From Chromobacterium subtsugae (GTDB taxonomy: Bacteria > Pseudomonadota > Gammaproteobacteria > Burkholderiales > Chromobacteriaceae): a stretch of DNA of 64,000 nucleotides. Within the stretch, counting starts at the first letter, position 1, and every line of letters begins with the position of its first letter. The translations under genes and the position numbers were made by a program. This document shows positions 52,706 to 62,190 of the stretch, in pieces. The DNA is taken from NCBI RefSeq assembly GCF_001676875.1, contig NZ_JYKA01000004.1, forward strand, positions 1 to 64,000, in the 5' to 3' direction. The notes under the pieces are model-generated. The model was not told where the DNA came from and ran no database searches. It was given only the letters and a program-made list of their open reading frames with translations.

Positions 52706-54795
52706 AAAAGCTTGCGATCAGATGGATGGCGGGGCTGCTGCTGAGCCTGGCGGGCGGACTCGCCGCCGCCGGCCCGGCCATCACGGCGATAGAACCCGGC
52801 AAGGTGGACGGCAACCTGCAGCTCGTGCAGATCACCTTCGACGGCCCCGCGGTGCGGCCGGGCAGCTTCGCCATGTCCAACCCGCCGCGCATCGCGCTGG
52901 ACTTCGCCGGCGCCAGCGTCAAGCTCGCCCGCCCCGCCATCAATATCGACAGCGCGCTGCTCAAGTCGGCGGTCGCGGTGGAGGCGCCCGGCCGCTCGCG
53001 GCTGGTATTGAGCCTGGCGCGCAACGCCTCCTTCCGCAGCGTGGTCAACGGCAACAAATTGCTGCTGACGCTGGACGGCTCGATGGCGCCGGCGCTGGAT
53101 GCCACCCCGCAAGAGCAAACCTCGGCGGCAGCCCCCCAGGCCGCGGGCCAGGCGCAGATCGGCCAGGCCGGCCTGGACTTCCGCCGCGGCGCCAATGGCG
53201 AAGGCCGGGTGGAGCTGGCCCTGCCCAACGCCAACACCCCGGTGGATGTGCGCCGCGACGGCAAAAACCTGGCGGTCGACATCGCCGGCGCGGTCCTGCC
53301 GCGCCAGCAGGTGCGCCGGCTGGACGTGACCGACTTCGGCACCCCGGTGGCCAAGGTGGATGCCGCCAACCAGGGAAACAACATCCGCATCCAGATCATC
53401 CCCCAGGGCGACTGGGACTATTCCTCCTATCAGACCGACGGCAAGCTGGTGGTGGAAGTGCGCCGCCCGGCGCCGGAAACGCTGGCCAACAGCGACGGCG
53501 GCAAGCCGGTGTACAAGGGCGACAAGCTGTCGCTCAACTTCCAGAACATCGAAGTCCGCACCGTGCTGCAAGTCATCGCGGAATTCACCGGCCTCAACAT
53601 CGTCACCAGCGACTCGGTCAGCGGCAACATCACCCTCAGGCTGAAGGACGTACCCTGGGATCAGGCGCTGGACCTGATCCTGCAGACCAAGGGCCTGGAT
53701 CAGCGCCGCAACGGCAACATCATCCAGATCGCGCCGCGCGACGAGCTGCTGGCGCGCGACAAGCAGCTGCAGGAAGCCCGCCAGCAGCTGGCGACGCTGG
53801 AGCCGCTGCGTTCGGAAACCTTCGTGCTGCGCTACCGTTCGGCCGAAGACTTCAAGAAAGTGCTGGATGGCGACAACACCTCCGGCAAGAAAGAAAGCCT
53901 GCTGTCCGAACGCGGCAGCGTGCTGATCGATCCCAAGACCAACACCCTGATCGTCAACGACATCAACGCGGTGATCGACAAGATCCGCGACGTCATCGCC
54001 AAGACCGACATCCCGGTCAAGCAAGTGCTGATCGAGGCCCGCATCGTCGAAGCCACCGACAACTGGGAACGCGACCTCGGCATCCAGCTCACCTACGACC
54101 GGATGGACCCCAAGGGCATCATTTCGGGCAGCCCGCTGGGCACCGCGGTCAACAACGTCACCAACCTGAACACCGGCCAGCCCTACGTGATCCAGACCAC
54201 GCCGGCCGGCGTCAACCTGCCCATCGCCAATCCCTCCGGCACGCTGACCGCGCTGTACAACGTCGGCCACTCGGTGATCCTGGGGCTGGAGCTGCAGGCA
54301 ATGCAGGCCGAGGACAAGGGCCGCATCATCTCCAGCCCGCGGGTGATGACCGCCGACCGCCAGGAAGCGACCATCGAGCAGGGCACCGAGATTCCCTATC
54401 AGGAAGCCAGCTCCAGCGGCGCGACCTCGGTATCGTTCAAGAAAGCGGTGCTCAGCCTCAACGTCAAGCCGCAGATCACCCCGGACAATCACGTGATGCT
54501 GGACATCAAGGTCAACAAGGACTCGGCCAACTTCCAGCAAACCGTCAACGGCACGCCGTCGCTGACCACCGAGAAAATCGAAACCCAAGTGCTGGTGGAC
54601 AACGGCGGCACGGTGGTGCTGGGCGGCATCTATCAGCAGCAACTGGACAATGTCGTCAACAAAGTGCCTTTCCTCGGCGACATACCGCTTCTGGGCGCGC
54701 TGTTCCGCAGCTCGCAGAAGATAGACAAGCGCAGCGAATTGCTGATTTTCATCACGCCCAAGGTGGTCAACGACCTGATCGTCGCGGGACGCTGA
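52702..54795 (+). CDS. pilQ: Type IV pilus secretin PilQ
   Basis: A 697-aa outer-membrane secretin. After the signal peptide come two AMIN domains (VQITFDGPAVRPGSFAMSNP and GRVELALPNANTPVDVRRDG), N0/N1 domains (LNFQNIEVRTVLQVIAEFTG) and the secretin pore (VLIEARIVEATDNWERDLGI; PRVMTADRQEATIEQGTEIPY; LLIFITPKVV). Its 14-residue overlap-free start codes for MKKLAIRWMAG. Somewhat short of the Neisseria protein, having fewer small basic repeats. Confidence 0.97.
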   Translation: MKKLAIRWMAGLLLSLAGGLAAAGPAITAIEPGKVDGNLQLVQITFDGPAVRPGSFAMSNPPRIALDFAGASVKLARPAINIDSALLKSAVAVEAPGRSRLVLSLARNASFRSVVNGNKLLLTLDGSMAPALDATPQEQTSAAAPQAAGQAQIGQAGLDFRRGANGEGRVELALPNANTPVDVRRDGKNLAVDIAGAVLPRQQVRRLDVTDFGTPVAKVDAANQGNNIRIQIIPQGDWDYSSYQTDGKLVVEVRRPAPETLANSDGGKPVYKGDKLSLNFQNIEVRTVLQVIAEFTGLNIVTSDSVSGNITLRLKDVPWDQALDLILQTKGLDQRRNGNIIQIAPRDELLARDKQLQEARQQLATLEPLRSETFVLRYRSAEDFKKVLDGDNTSGKKESLLSERGSVLIDPKTNTLIVNDINAVIDKIRDVIAKTDIPVKQVLIEARIVEATDNWERDLGIQLTYDRMDPKGIISGSPLGTAVNNVTNLNTGQPYVIQTTPAGVNLPIANPSGTLTALYNVGHSVILGLELQAMQAEDKGRIISSPRVMTADRQEATIEQGTEIPYQEASSSGATSVSFKKAVLSLNVKPQITPDNHVMLDIKVNKDSANFQQTVNGTPSLTTEKIETQVLVDNGGTVVLGGIYQQQLDNVVNKVPFLGDIPLLGALFRSSQKIDKRSELLIFITPKVVNDLIVAGR

Positions 54796-54838
54796 CGGGC
54801 AGAGACAGAGCCGCGATCCATCGGCTACAATGGCTGCC

Positions 54839-55381
54839 ATGGAGAGATTGGCAGGCAACTTTTTTCTGGTCGGCCTGATGGGCGCGGGCAAGACCACGGT
54901 AGGCAGGGCGCTGGCGCGCCGCACCGGCAAGACGTTCTACGATTCCGACCAGGAAATCGAGGCGCGCACCGGCGTGCGGGTCGCTACCATCTTCGACATC
55001 GAAGGCGAGCTGCGGTTTCGCAACCGCGAAACCTGCGTGATCCGCGACCTGGCCCAGCAGAGCGACATTGTGCTGGCCACCGGCGGCGGCGCGGTCCTGC
55101 GCCAGGAAAACCGCCAGGTGCTGATGCAATACGGCACCGTGATCTACCTGCGCGCGCCGATCGACGACCTGCTGGCCCGCACCCAGCACGACAAGAACCG
55201 TCCGCTGCTGCAAATCGCCGACCCCCGCGCCAAACTGGAAAGCCTGTTCAACGAGCGCGACCCTCTCTACCGGGAAATCGCCGACGTCATCGTCGACACC
55301 ACCCAGCAAAACGTCAACCTGCTGGTCAGCCGCCTGATCGACCAGTTGCAGCCCCCCATCACCAAGGAAGCCGATTCGTGA
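54839..55381 (+). CDS. aroK: Shikimate kinase
   Basis: A 180-aa kinase of the aromatic amino-acid pathway. P-loop [16 protein letters not shown], shikimate-binding [12 protein letters not shown] and TGGGAVLR, and the lid region DKNRPLLQ are all present. An ATG three codons upstream is equally possible since neither has a clear ribosome site. It follows pilQ and overlaps aroB by 4 bp, the usual linkage in beta- and gammaproteobacteria. Confidence 0.96.
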   Translation: MERLAGNFFLVGLMGAGKTTVGRALARRTGKTFYDSDQEIEARTGVRVATIFDIEGELRFRNRETCVIRDLAQQSDIVLATGGGAVLRQENRQVLMQYGTVIYLRAPIDDLLARTQHDKNRPLLQIADPRAKLESLFNERDPLYREIADVIVDTTQQNVNLLVSRLIDQLQPPITKEADS

Positions 55382-56457
55382 TCACCCTCGACCTGATCCT
55401 CCCCGACACCCGCTACCCGATACATATTGGCCACGGACTCCTGGAACAGGTCGAACTATTGCTTCCCCACCTGCCCATCCCCAAGGTGGCCATCGTCAGC
55501 AACGAAACCGTCGCGCCGCTGTACTTGGCGCGGCTGCGGCAAGCGCTTGAAAGCCGCGGCGTGGCCTGCGCCAGCATCGTCCTGCCCGACGGCGAAACGC
55601 ACAAGGACTGGCAGACGCTCAACCTGATCTTCGACGCCCTGCTGTCCGGCAACGCCGAACGCAAGACCACGCTGATCGCGCTGGGCGGCGGCGTGATCGG
55701 CGACATGACGGGCTTCGCCGCCGCCTGCTACCAGCGCGGCGCGCCCTTCATCCAGATTCCCACCACGCTGCTGGCGCAGGTGGACTCGTCGGTCGGCGGC
55801 AAAACCGCGATCAACCATCCGCAGGGCAAGAACATGATAGGCGCGTTCTACCAGCCCAAGGCGGTGATCGCCGACATGGACCTGCTCGCCACCCTGCCCG
55901 ACCGCGAACTGTCCGCCGGCCTGGCGGAAGTGATCAAATACGGCCTGCTGGGCGACGCCGACTTCCTTGCCTGGCTGGAAGACAATATGGCCAGGCTGAG
56001 GGCGCGCGACAGCGCCGCGCTGCAATACGCGGTGCGCCGCAGCTGCGAGATGAAGGCCGCCATCGTCACCGAAGACGAAAAAGAAAACGGCGCGCGCGCG
56101 CTGCTCAATCTGGGACACACCTTCGGCCACGCGATAGAAGCCGGGCTGGGATTCGGCGCCTGGCTGCACGGCGAAGCCGTCGCCGCCGGCATGGTGCTGG
56201 CCGCCGCCGCCTCCGCCGAGCTGGGCTGGCTTGCCGCCGCCGACCTCGATCGGGTGCGCCGGCTGATCGCCGCCGCCGGCCTGCCGGTGACATCTCCCGC
56301 CATGCCCGTCCACCGCTGGCTGCAGCTGATGAGCCACGACAAGAAAGTGGAAGCCGGCACCATACGCTTCGTGCTGCTGCGCGCATTGGGCCAGGCCGTG
56401 ATCCAACCTGGCCTGGCGGACAGCCTGCTGGAGAAGATTCTGCGCGAAAACAGCTGA
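55378..56457 (+). CDS. aroB: 3-dehydroquinate synthase
   Basis: A 359-aa NAD- and zinc-dependent enzyme. Landmarks: [54 protein letters not shown], and metal ligands in [20 protein letters not shown] and [11 protein letters not shown]. Starts with GTG inside the aroK stop (GTGA). Length normal. Confidence 0.97.
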   Translation: MITLDLILPDTRYPIHIGHGLLEQVELLLPHLPIPKVAIVSNETVAPLYLARLRQALESRGVACASIVLPDGETHKDWQTLNLIFDALLSGNAERKTTLIALGGGVIGDMTGFAAACYQRGAPFIQIPTTLLAQVDSSVGGKTAINHPQGKNMIGAFYQPKAVIADMDLLATLPDRELSAGLAEVIKYGLLGDADFLAWLEDNMARLRARDSAALQYAVRRSCEMKAAIVTEDEKENGARALLNLGHTFGHAIEAGLGFGAWLHGEAVAAGMVLAAAASAELGWLAAADLDRVRRLIAAAGLPVTSPAMPVHRWLQLMSHDKKVEAGTIRFVLLRALGQAVIQPGLADSLLEKILRENS

Positions 56458-56570
56458 GTCCACGGCTGAGCGGCCCAGGTAGGGATTTATACGGATTGCC
56501 AAGCCGCCTTCCTCGTCAGAATAATCAACAGACTACATAAGATGTTGTACCACCGAGGGGGAGAAACAGA

Positions 56571-56954
56571 ATGGATGTATTTACGGCCTTGGCCAGCAGC
56601 TTGGCCCTGATGCTTGTCTATTATTCGCTTCGCCAGTTCTGGCGTCGCCTGCGCTACACCAAGCCGGTCCACCGCGGCATCGATCCGGTTGGCGAGGCCG
56701 AAGTCTATCTCGCCTACGGCCGCACCAAAGAGGCGGTCCGGGTGCTGAAAGACTCCCTCAAAGACGATCCGGACAATCTCCACGCCAAAGTGGCATTGCT
56801 GCGCGCCTATTCCAGCGCCCGCAACAGCGAAGCCTATGTGTTGCTGGCGCGCGATGTGCAGGCGCAGGTGCAAGACCAGCCGGTCTGGCACACCATCCAG
56901 GAGAACGGCCGCCAGCTCGCGCCACAGGATCCGTTGTTCGACGCCAAGTTGTAA
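56571..56954 (+). CDS. Small membrane-anchored protein resembling the FimV C-terminal domain
   Basis: A 127-aa protein with one N-terminal helix (FTALASSLALMLVYYSLRQF) and a cytoplasmic TPR-like domain: DPVGEAEVYLAYGRTKEAVRVLKDSLKDDPDNLHAKVALLRAY. The end (WHTIQENGRQLAPQDPLFD) follows the FimV C-terminal pattern. FimV promotes secretin assembly and polar signalling; here only the C-terminal module is present, next to the pilus operon. GAGGGGGAG precedes the ATG. Confidence 0.78.
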   Translation: MDVFTALASSLALMLVYYSLRQFWRRLRYTKPVHRGIDPVGEAEVYLAYGRTKEAVRVLKDSLKDDPDNLHAKVALLRAYSSARNSEAYVLLARDVQAQVQDQPVWHTIQENGRQLAPQDPLFDAKL

Positions 56955-57153
56955 ACCGGCCAGTCATGTAACTGATGCGCGCCCCAGTCGGCGCGCAACT
57001 CGAGCTTATACAAGCAAAACCGGCTACCAACGCGGCACGGCACGTTGCCCAACTCAGCACCATCCTGGCGCACAATGCCCCGCGTAAGCCCACTCGCAGA
57101 CGGAGGGGCGCTTCATGCCATTCGCAGCACCATCCACACCCCTCGCAAACGCA

Positions 57154-57180
57154 AAAAAACCACTCAAGGAGTGGTTTCTT
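57154..57180. terminator. Bidirectional terminator between the FimV-like gene and the LPS cluster
   Basis: A 9-bp stem AAACCACTC/GAGTGGTTT with a 3-nt loop, A-run before and T-rich after. A second palindrome (CCGGATATCCGG) lies 6 bp further on. Confidence 0.85.
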
Positions 57181-57201
57181 TAACCGGATATCCGGCTATG
57201 G

Positions 57202-58452
57202 TTACGCTGATACCTGACTAGCCTTGCCATACTGCAATTTATATAAGGTGGACAGCAAAACCGCCTGTACCGTGGCATATACAGAAGCGTACATAACCAA
57301 GCCGAGCGTGATATGGGTGTAACCGACAATGAAAAAGATAACATTGCAAACCAGCCCAATCTTGCCGATCTTCACAAGCTCGGGCTCGCCTGAAACCGCC
57401 GCCTTCCAATAAGGATAGCTGCCCCCTACATAGAAAATGACATACGCCAGCAAACCGACCGAGCCCAGACTGGCCGCATTGAAGAACAACTCGCCATGAG
57501 TATCAGCCGCATCCGCAACCGGAAGACCAACAAAGCCCTGCTCATATAGTGCATGCATCACCGGTGGTAAATCCCGGCCGACGCCAAAAATCGGATGCAT
57601 CTTGAATATATGCCATGAAGCCAGTGCCATATCCATACGCATGCTTACCGAGCCATCTTTTTTTCCAACAAAAAAGGCATGGTATTCCGATACCGCCAAG
57701 TCTATGCGGTATTTGACGATTGCACTGCAGAAGTAAGACAGCACGAGAAGCGCGAACACAAGCAACAAAATACCGGCAAAACTCTTCCAGTTAAAACCAA
57801 ACACGGTTGTAAACAGGAATAGCGCTGCAACGACACCCGCAGCCCAAACCCCGCGCGACTCCGAAAAATACAGAACCAAGTATGTAGTTGCAATCACGAC
57901 AATCGAGGCAACCCGATTCCAGCCACCAAGACTATATGAATAGAGGAAGAAAATCGTGCCAAACAACAAGCAGAATGCAGAATACGGAATAGTATTCGTA
58001 AATGCTGTCGCAATGCGCAGATCACCGCCATGGGTCATATTCCAATAGCCGAATATCAGCATCAAGAACACGGCAGCGGCAAAAATCCACCGTGCCGATT
58101 TCAGATCGAATCTGGCGCTATGGCACATCGCTACGAATAACGGAATAGCCAGCATGGTTCTGGAGGCTGAATCCGCGAAACGAAATCGAGGATCGCCGGA
58201 AATCAGCTCTCTACAAATAATCGCCAAGCCAAGAATAGACATGGCGAAAATCCAGGGCCTATACAAATCCCAGCATATCTTGAAATAGTTTTTCCTGAAA
58301 GAAAGGGCTATGCCAATCAAGGAAAGCAAGCAAGCCACTATCGTAGCGCTACCCCTCCAGACAAAACCCAATGCGATGACAATAAATGTCAATCCCCAAA
58401 CAAGCCAATCATAACGTAAGTCGCGCTGACGCTCTATTGCCATATCAATCAT
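57202..58452 (-). CDS. O-antigen ligase/polymerase-like membrane protein (Wzy_C family)
   Basis: A 416-aa protein with about 11 hydrophobic segments and a large periplasmic loop holding YFSESRGVWAAGV, HPIFGVGRDLPPVM and ADTHGELFFNAASLGSVGLL. The last contains the His region typical of WaaL ligases. It would join O-antigen or another glycan to lipid A-core; a Wzy polymerase or protein O-oligosaccharyltransferase is the alternative. The chosen ATG has GAGGGCGG upstream and overlaps the preceding stop by 4 bp. AT-richer than the core genes. Confidence 0.8.
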   Translation of the reverse strand: MIDMAIERQRDLRYDWLVWGLTFIVIALGFVWRGSATIVACLLSLIGIALSFRKNYFKICWDLYRPWIFAMSILGLAIICRELISGDPRFRFADSASRTMLAIPLFVAMCHSARFDLKSARWIFAAAVFLMLIFGYWNMTHGGDLRIATAFTNTIPYSAFCLLFGTIFFLYSYSLGGWNRVASIVVIATTYLVLYFSESRGVWAAGVVAALFLFTTVFGFNWKSFAGILLLVFALLVLSYFCSAIVKYRIDLAVSEYHAFFVGKKDGSVSMRMDMALASWHIFKMHPIFGVGRDLPPVMHALYEQGFVGLPVADAADTHGELFFNAASLGSVGLLAYVIFYVGGSYPYWKAAVSGEPELVKIGKIGLVCNVIFFIVGYTHITLGLVMYASVYATVQAVLLSTLYKLQYGKASQVSA

Positions 58453-59423
58453 CTCACCGCCCTCTTTAAAAGGAAAAATGGCCGTAAAGCCCATGGTGCC
58501 AACGAATAGAAGAACATCCTGATTTTAAAGCTCAAAGCGACTCCTGGTGCATCTACCAAATATTTAAACCTGCCCATCCAACCTGCTTGCTTTCTTAACA
58601 TAAACTCAATCAGACACTCTTTTTGATAGAGATTCACCAGATACGTCAGCAGTGCCGGCGTGGCATGCTTATTCCCAGCGACTTCTATCATATGCAACAA
58701 CTCGATTTTGGTATTATCCAGCTTTTTAACAAATGCCGAGACAACAGCTTCAACAGTCAAGTGTCGCTTCTTATATGTCGTGCCCCCCCGCCTATACAAC
58801 ACCAACGGTTCAGGAATTGTCACAGCCCCACCGGCCCCAAACGCCCTAAAAGCCATGACCATGTCCTCAGCCACCACGCCTCGCGGTATGCCGGAAAATT
58901 CATCATATAGCCGCCGCGTCCATGCCTGAGCTGCTCCGATCAAAACCGGATGCCCCTGAAGCCAAGCATCCACGCTATTATAGTTCGCAAGGTCGTCAAC
59001 CTTGATCACCCCATGCACATTACCAGCCGAATCCAAATCCTGCAGATAAGAAGCCAGCAAGTCGGGCTTTCGGCCATGCGCAAGCCAACAAGCCACTAAT
59101 GATGAGACTCGTTGCGGCAACGAAATGTCATCGCCAGCGGTAACGACAAATAGCTCGCCTGAAGCATGAGATACCGCAACATTCAGATTAGCGCCGATTC
59201 CGACGTTGGATATATTGCAATTCAAAATCAGCTTATGCGGCCCCTGGTAGTTATCGCAATACGCCGATACAATATCAAAAGTTGAATCACTCGAACAATC
59301 GTCCGAAACAACAATTTCCAGATTGGCATAATCCTGAGAAAGCGCGCCTTTTAGCGCATCTAAAACATAATGCTCTTGATTATAGGTAATCAGGAGCATG
59401 GAAACTTTTGGCAGTGATTCCAT
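58449..59423 (-). CDS. Glycosyltransferase family 2
   Basis: A 324-aa GT-A enzyme: VSMLLITYNQEHYVLDALKG, EIVVSDDCSSDSTFDIV and the metal motif VVTAGDDISLP, followed by a C-terminal helical region ending in a basic, amphipathic segment (FFYSLAPWALRPFFLLKR) that probably binds the membrane. It likely adds one sugar to the LPS outer core or O-antigen. Donor unknown. AT-rich like its neighbours; coupled to the ligase-like gene. Confidence 0.88.
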   Translation of the reverse strand: MESLPKVSMLLITYNQEHYVLDALKGALSQDYANLEIVVSDDCSSDSTFDIVSAYCDNYQGPHKLILNCNISNVGIGANLNVAVSHASGELFVVTAGDDISLPQRVSSLVACWLAHGRKPDLLASYLQDLDSAGNVHGVIKVDDLANYNSVDAWLQGHPVLIGAAQAWTRRLYDEFSGIPRGVVAEDMVMAFRAFGAGGAVTIPEPLVLYRRGGTTYKKRHLTVEAVVSAFVKKLDNTKIELLHMIEVAGNKHATPALLTYLVNLYQKECLIEFMLRKQAGWMGRFKYLVDAPGVALSFKIRMFFYSLAPWALRPFFLLKRAVR

Positions 59424-59426
59424 CAG

Positions 59427-60482
59427 TTACTCCAACAATGCCAGCAAATCCAGCACATGATCTTCCAATGAATAAGGATAATGAATAGACTGGGATGCCA
59501 AGGAGGCCGGGTCTCTTTCCAAGTGCTTAGCCTGCCTGACCACTCGCTCCAGGCATGTCCTCAATGCCGCCGCATCCCGTTTGAAGACATGACAGCCTGG
59601 CTCGGACAATATTTCCGTCGCACCTACCGTATCGGCAAATAAAACGGGGGTGCCGCACAAAATTGATTCTGGGCCCACCATGCCAAATGCTTCATATTTT
59701 GAGGCCAGGATCGTCGCATCCGCCGCCGCATACAACGGGGGCATTTCATCGCAGAACCCTGCGTTGATAACCTTATCGCTTTTCAGCGGCGCTTTTCCCG
59801 CCGCTACCAACACAACATCTTCATCCATGCGACCAATCGCATCCAGGATGATGTCTGCGCCCTTCAAATCATGATTATTTGATGGAAACAAGAGCATGAA
59901 CTGGTTTGGTCTGATACCAAGCTTCTGTCTAACCTCTTCGCGATTGGCCCTGGCATCCAATGAAAACTTGTGGGTGTCTACGGGAGGATATAAGACTTTT
60001 ATTTTGGCCTCATCAATACCATAATATTTCTGGATTTCCTTCCCCACTCTCCCAGAATGAGAAACGATAGTCGATGCGCCAGCATAAAACCTGGTCTCAT
60101 TCGCGATGGTCAATCTGTCATAAATACCAACACTGGATTTACCCTTGTCATTCAGGTGACCGATATGCGTACCACCCACAATCGCCAAGTCGACATCACC
60201 GAACACCCTTGATATGCCAATGGTTTTCCAGCCAGTTCGACAAGACCTCAGAGCCATACGTTCAAACAATATGTTATTTAGCCTGGAGAACGGTGTTCTA
60301 TTTGGGAAAACCACGAAATCAAGGCCATTCGGGGGATCGGGCCAATTCACAACTCGCGCGATGACCTTTACCGGAATACCCCTGCGGCACAACTCCGCTA
60401 TCACATCCATCACATAGCGTTCCATTCCACCGCCCTGGCGAATGGAGTGAAAGATAAAATTGATGCCAGAAATATCACTCAT
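59427..60482 (-). CDS. Glycosyltransferase family 4 (WaaG-like)
   Basis: A 351-aa GT-B enzyme. The N-terminal acceptor lobe contains FHSIRQGGGMERYVMDV, the C-terminal donor lobe FMLLFPSNNHDLKGADIILD and the E-x7-E motif SKYEAFGMVGPESILCGTPV. Resembles WaaG and related LPS core hexosyltransferases. The start used overlaps the preceding gene stop (ATGA). Confidence 0.88.
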   Translation of the reverse strand: MSDISGINFIFHSIRQGGGMERYVMDVIAELCRRGIPVKVIARVVNWPDPPNGLDFVVFPNRTPFSRLNNILFERMALRSCRTGWKTIGISRVFGDVDLAIVGGTHIGHLNDKGKSSVGIYDRLTIANETRFYAGASTIVSHSGRVGKEIQKYYGIDEAKIKVLYPPVDTHKFSLDARANREEVRQKLGIRPNQFMLLFPSNNHDLKGADIILDAIGRMDEDVVLVAAGKAPLKSDKVINAGFCDEMPPLYAAADATILASKYEAFGMVGPESILCGTPVLFADTVGATEILSEPGCHVFKRDAAALRTCLERVVRQAKHLERDPASLASQSIHYPYSLEDHVLDLLALLE

Positions 60483-61336
60483 TCCGATTTTCCATTCGAC
60501 AGCCAACCAGGATCAATATCCAATGAGGAAATACCTTTCAAGGCCTTGACATGCTCGCTGCGGATTGACGCCTCGAATCTTCTCCAGTTTTCACCCTCAA
60601 AACTTCTATCATTTTCCTTATGCCAGAGATGCAGAACCGGCATGGCGAAACGGCCATTCTTGATGCCCACTCCATTGCGAATCAAGCGAACAGCGAAGTC
60701 CGAATCCTCATAGCCCCAGCCGGAAAATGTGGCATCAAATCCATCTACCATCAAATAATCTTCGCGCCAAACACCGATATTGCAACCACGCAGCAATTTC
60801 CAACTATCTTTTCTTTTCTTGCGCCACTTTGGCAAATCAAGCCGCAACCAACCCAAAAAATTGTTGATATTTTTCCTCAGCCGATGAGCAAGCCAGGAAA
60901 ATCCCGTCCAATTGGATACCGGACGGCATTCACCGGAAACATAGCTCAGGGTAAATCTTTCGGACATCAATACCCTATTGCCGGCGACCACCCAGCCGCG
61001 TTCGGCAAGCTTGGCGTGCTGAAACAGGAAGTCCGACTGTGGGATGCAATCCCCGTCCAGGAATATCAGATAATCACCCCGCGCCTGCAGCGCCGCCCGG
61101 TTCCGAATCTCCGCCAATCGGAATCCCAAGTCCTCATGCCAAACATGCTGGAGCCGATCATGGAAAATCTTCTGATGGGCCTTCACCACCGCTTGGGTTG
61201 CAGGACCGGAGCCATCGTCGGCAACAATGATTTCCCAATCACCGGCAAGCATGCCCGATTGGTGGTGAAAACCAGACAATACTGCATCAAGCGCATCAGG
61301 CCGATTATAGGTACTGATCAAAACTGTTATTTTCAT
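60479..61336 (-). CDS. Glycosyltransferase family 2 with galactosyltransferase-like C-terminal motif
   Basis: A 285-aa GT-A enzyme: ITVLISTYNRPDALDAVLSG, EIIVADDGSGPATQ, metal motif LIFLDGDCIPQ and the catalytic FSGWGYEDSDFAVRLIRNG, the WGxEDxD pattern of the GT7-like C-terminal domain found in many LPS and capsule enzymes. Probably a core or O-antigen hexosyl- or HexNAc-transferase. It follows the WaaE-like gene by 86 bp. Confidence 0.9.
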   Translation of the reverse strand: MKITVLISTYNRPDALDAVLSGFHHQSGMLAGDWEIIVADDGSGPATQAVVKAHQKIFHDRLQHVWHEDLGFRLAEIRNRAALQARGDYLIFLDGDCIPQSDFLFQHAKLAERGWVVAGNRVLMSERFTLSYVSGECRPVSNWTGFSWLAHRLRKNINNFLGWLRLDLPKWRKKRKDSWKLLRGCNIGVWREDYLMVDGFDATFSGWGYEDSDFAVRLIRNGVGIKNGRFAMPVLHLWHKENDRSFEGENWRRFEASIRSEHVKALKGISSLDIDPGWLSNGKSE

Positions 61337-61422
61337 TCATCAAACCAGCCATATGAATTCAGACAGCAGATGCCTTGGAAACCTGCCGTAGCCGAAATAG
61401 CCTTGTGGCGAACACGGACACA

Positions 61423-62181
61423 TCAGACCTTTCCGCTCCTTCTCAGCTCCAAAGCATGGGCATACTTCAGATAAGAACCGATGCCTTTGCACATCGACAA
61501 GGTCAAGCCATCCAAACCGGCCAGAAATCCCAGCTTGATCACATAGTGGCGGAAAAAAGCCCAGCCGCCATGCAGCGCCGGATGCCAGGGATAGATTTTC
61601 TTGCCGCTTTTAGCCAGGCCCACTGAAAGCCATTCGGCATACTTGCATTTTGCGATCATGTCCGGATAATTCCGGTACGAATAATGCGTAATATGAACCG
61701 CTACCTTCGTCGAAGTCGCCGCCTTGACACAAGTATGCGCGACAACCGGCGTGAAATCGGCCCGGTGGCGATTGAACAACCTCTTCACATAATCGGGGTA
61801 TTGACCGGCATAAGGCGTGAAGCGGTCGCCAATATAATTGCGGCGACGCGTTTCGACCAGATCCACGCCCAGGGCGTCCAGATCGGTATTCTTCACATAA
61901 GCGATGAAATCCGGCTCCAACCTTTCATCGGCATCCAGATTCAGTACCCAGGCATGCCGGCAACGCGGCAAGCCCAGGCTTCGCTGAGGACCATCGCCCA
62001 AAAAAGGTTTCTGTACAATGACGGTCGCGCCTTCGGCCTCAGCCAGCGCAATGGTGCCATCGGTGCTACCTGAATCGACAACAACGATGTCATCACAAAC
62101 CGCTCTCAACGACCGCAGGCAATCGACAATATTGTGCGCTTCATTAAGCGTTATCACCAAACCACTGATAGCCATCCGCAT
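61423..62181 (-). CDS. Glycosyltransferase family 2, LPS core (WaaE/KdtX-like)
   Basis: A 252-aa GT-A enzyme: ISGLVITLNEAHNIVDCLRS, DIVVVDSGSTDGTIALAEA and metal motif VLNLDADERLEPDF, then the RRRNYIGDRF and HPALHGGWAFFRHYVIKLG blocks. This is the layout of WaaE/KdtX, which puts glucose on the inner-core heptose in some species. It begins 9 bp after the msbA stop, so it belongs to the same transcript. Confidence 0.87.
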   Translation of the reverse strand: MRMAISGLVITLNEAHNIVDCLRSLRAVCDDIVVVDSGSTDGTIALAEAEGATVIVQKPFLGDGPQRSLGLPRCRHAWVLNLDADERLEPDFIAYVKNTDLDALGVDLVETRRRNYIGDRFTPYAGQYPDYVKRLFNRHRADFTPVVAHTCVKAATSTKVAVHITHYSYRNYPDMIAKCKYAEWLSVGLAKSGKKIYPWHPALHGGWAFFRHYVIKLGFLAGLDGLTLSMCKGIGSYLKYAHALELRRSGKV

Positions 62182-62190
62182 TCTTTCATC

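Noticed and set aside
52564-54930. 788-aa open frame on the minus strand
   Set aside because: Antisense of pilQ, which is fully supported by secretin motifs; the opposite frame has no start signal or recognisable domain.
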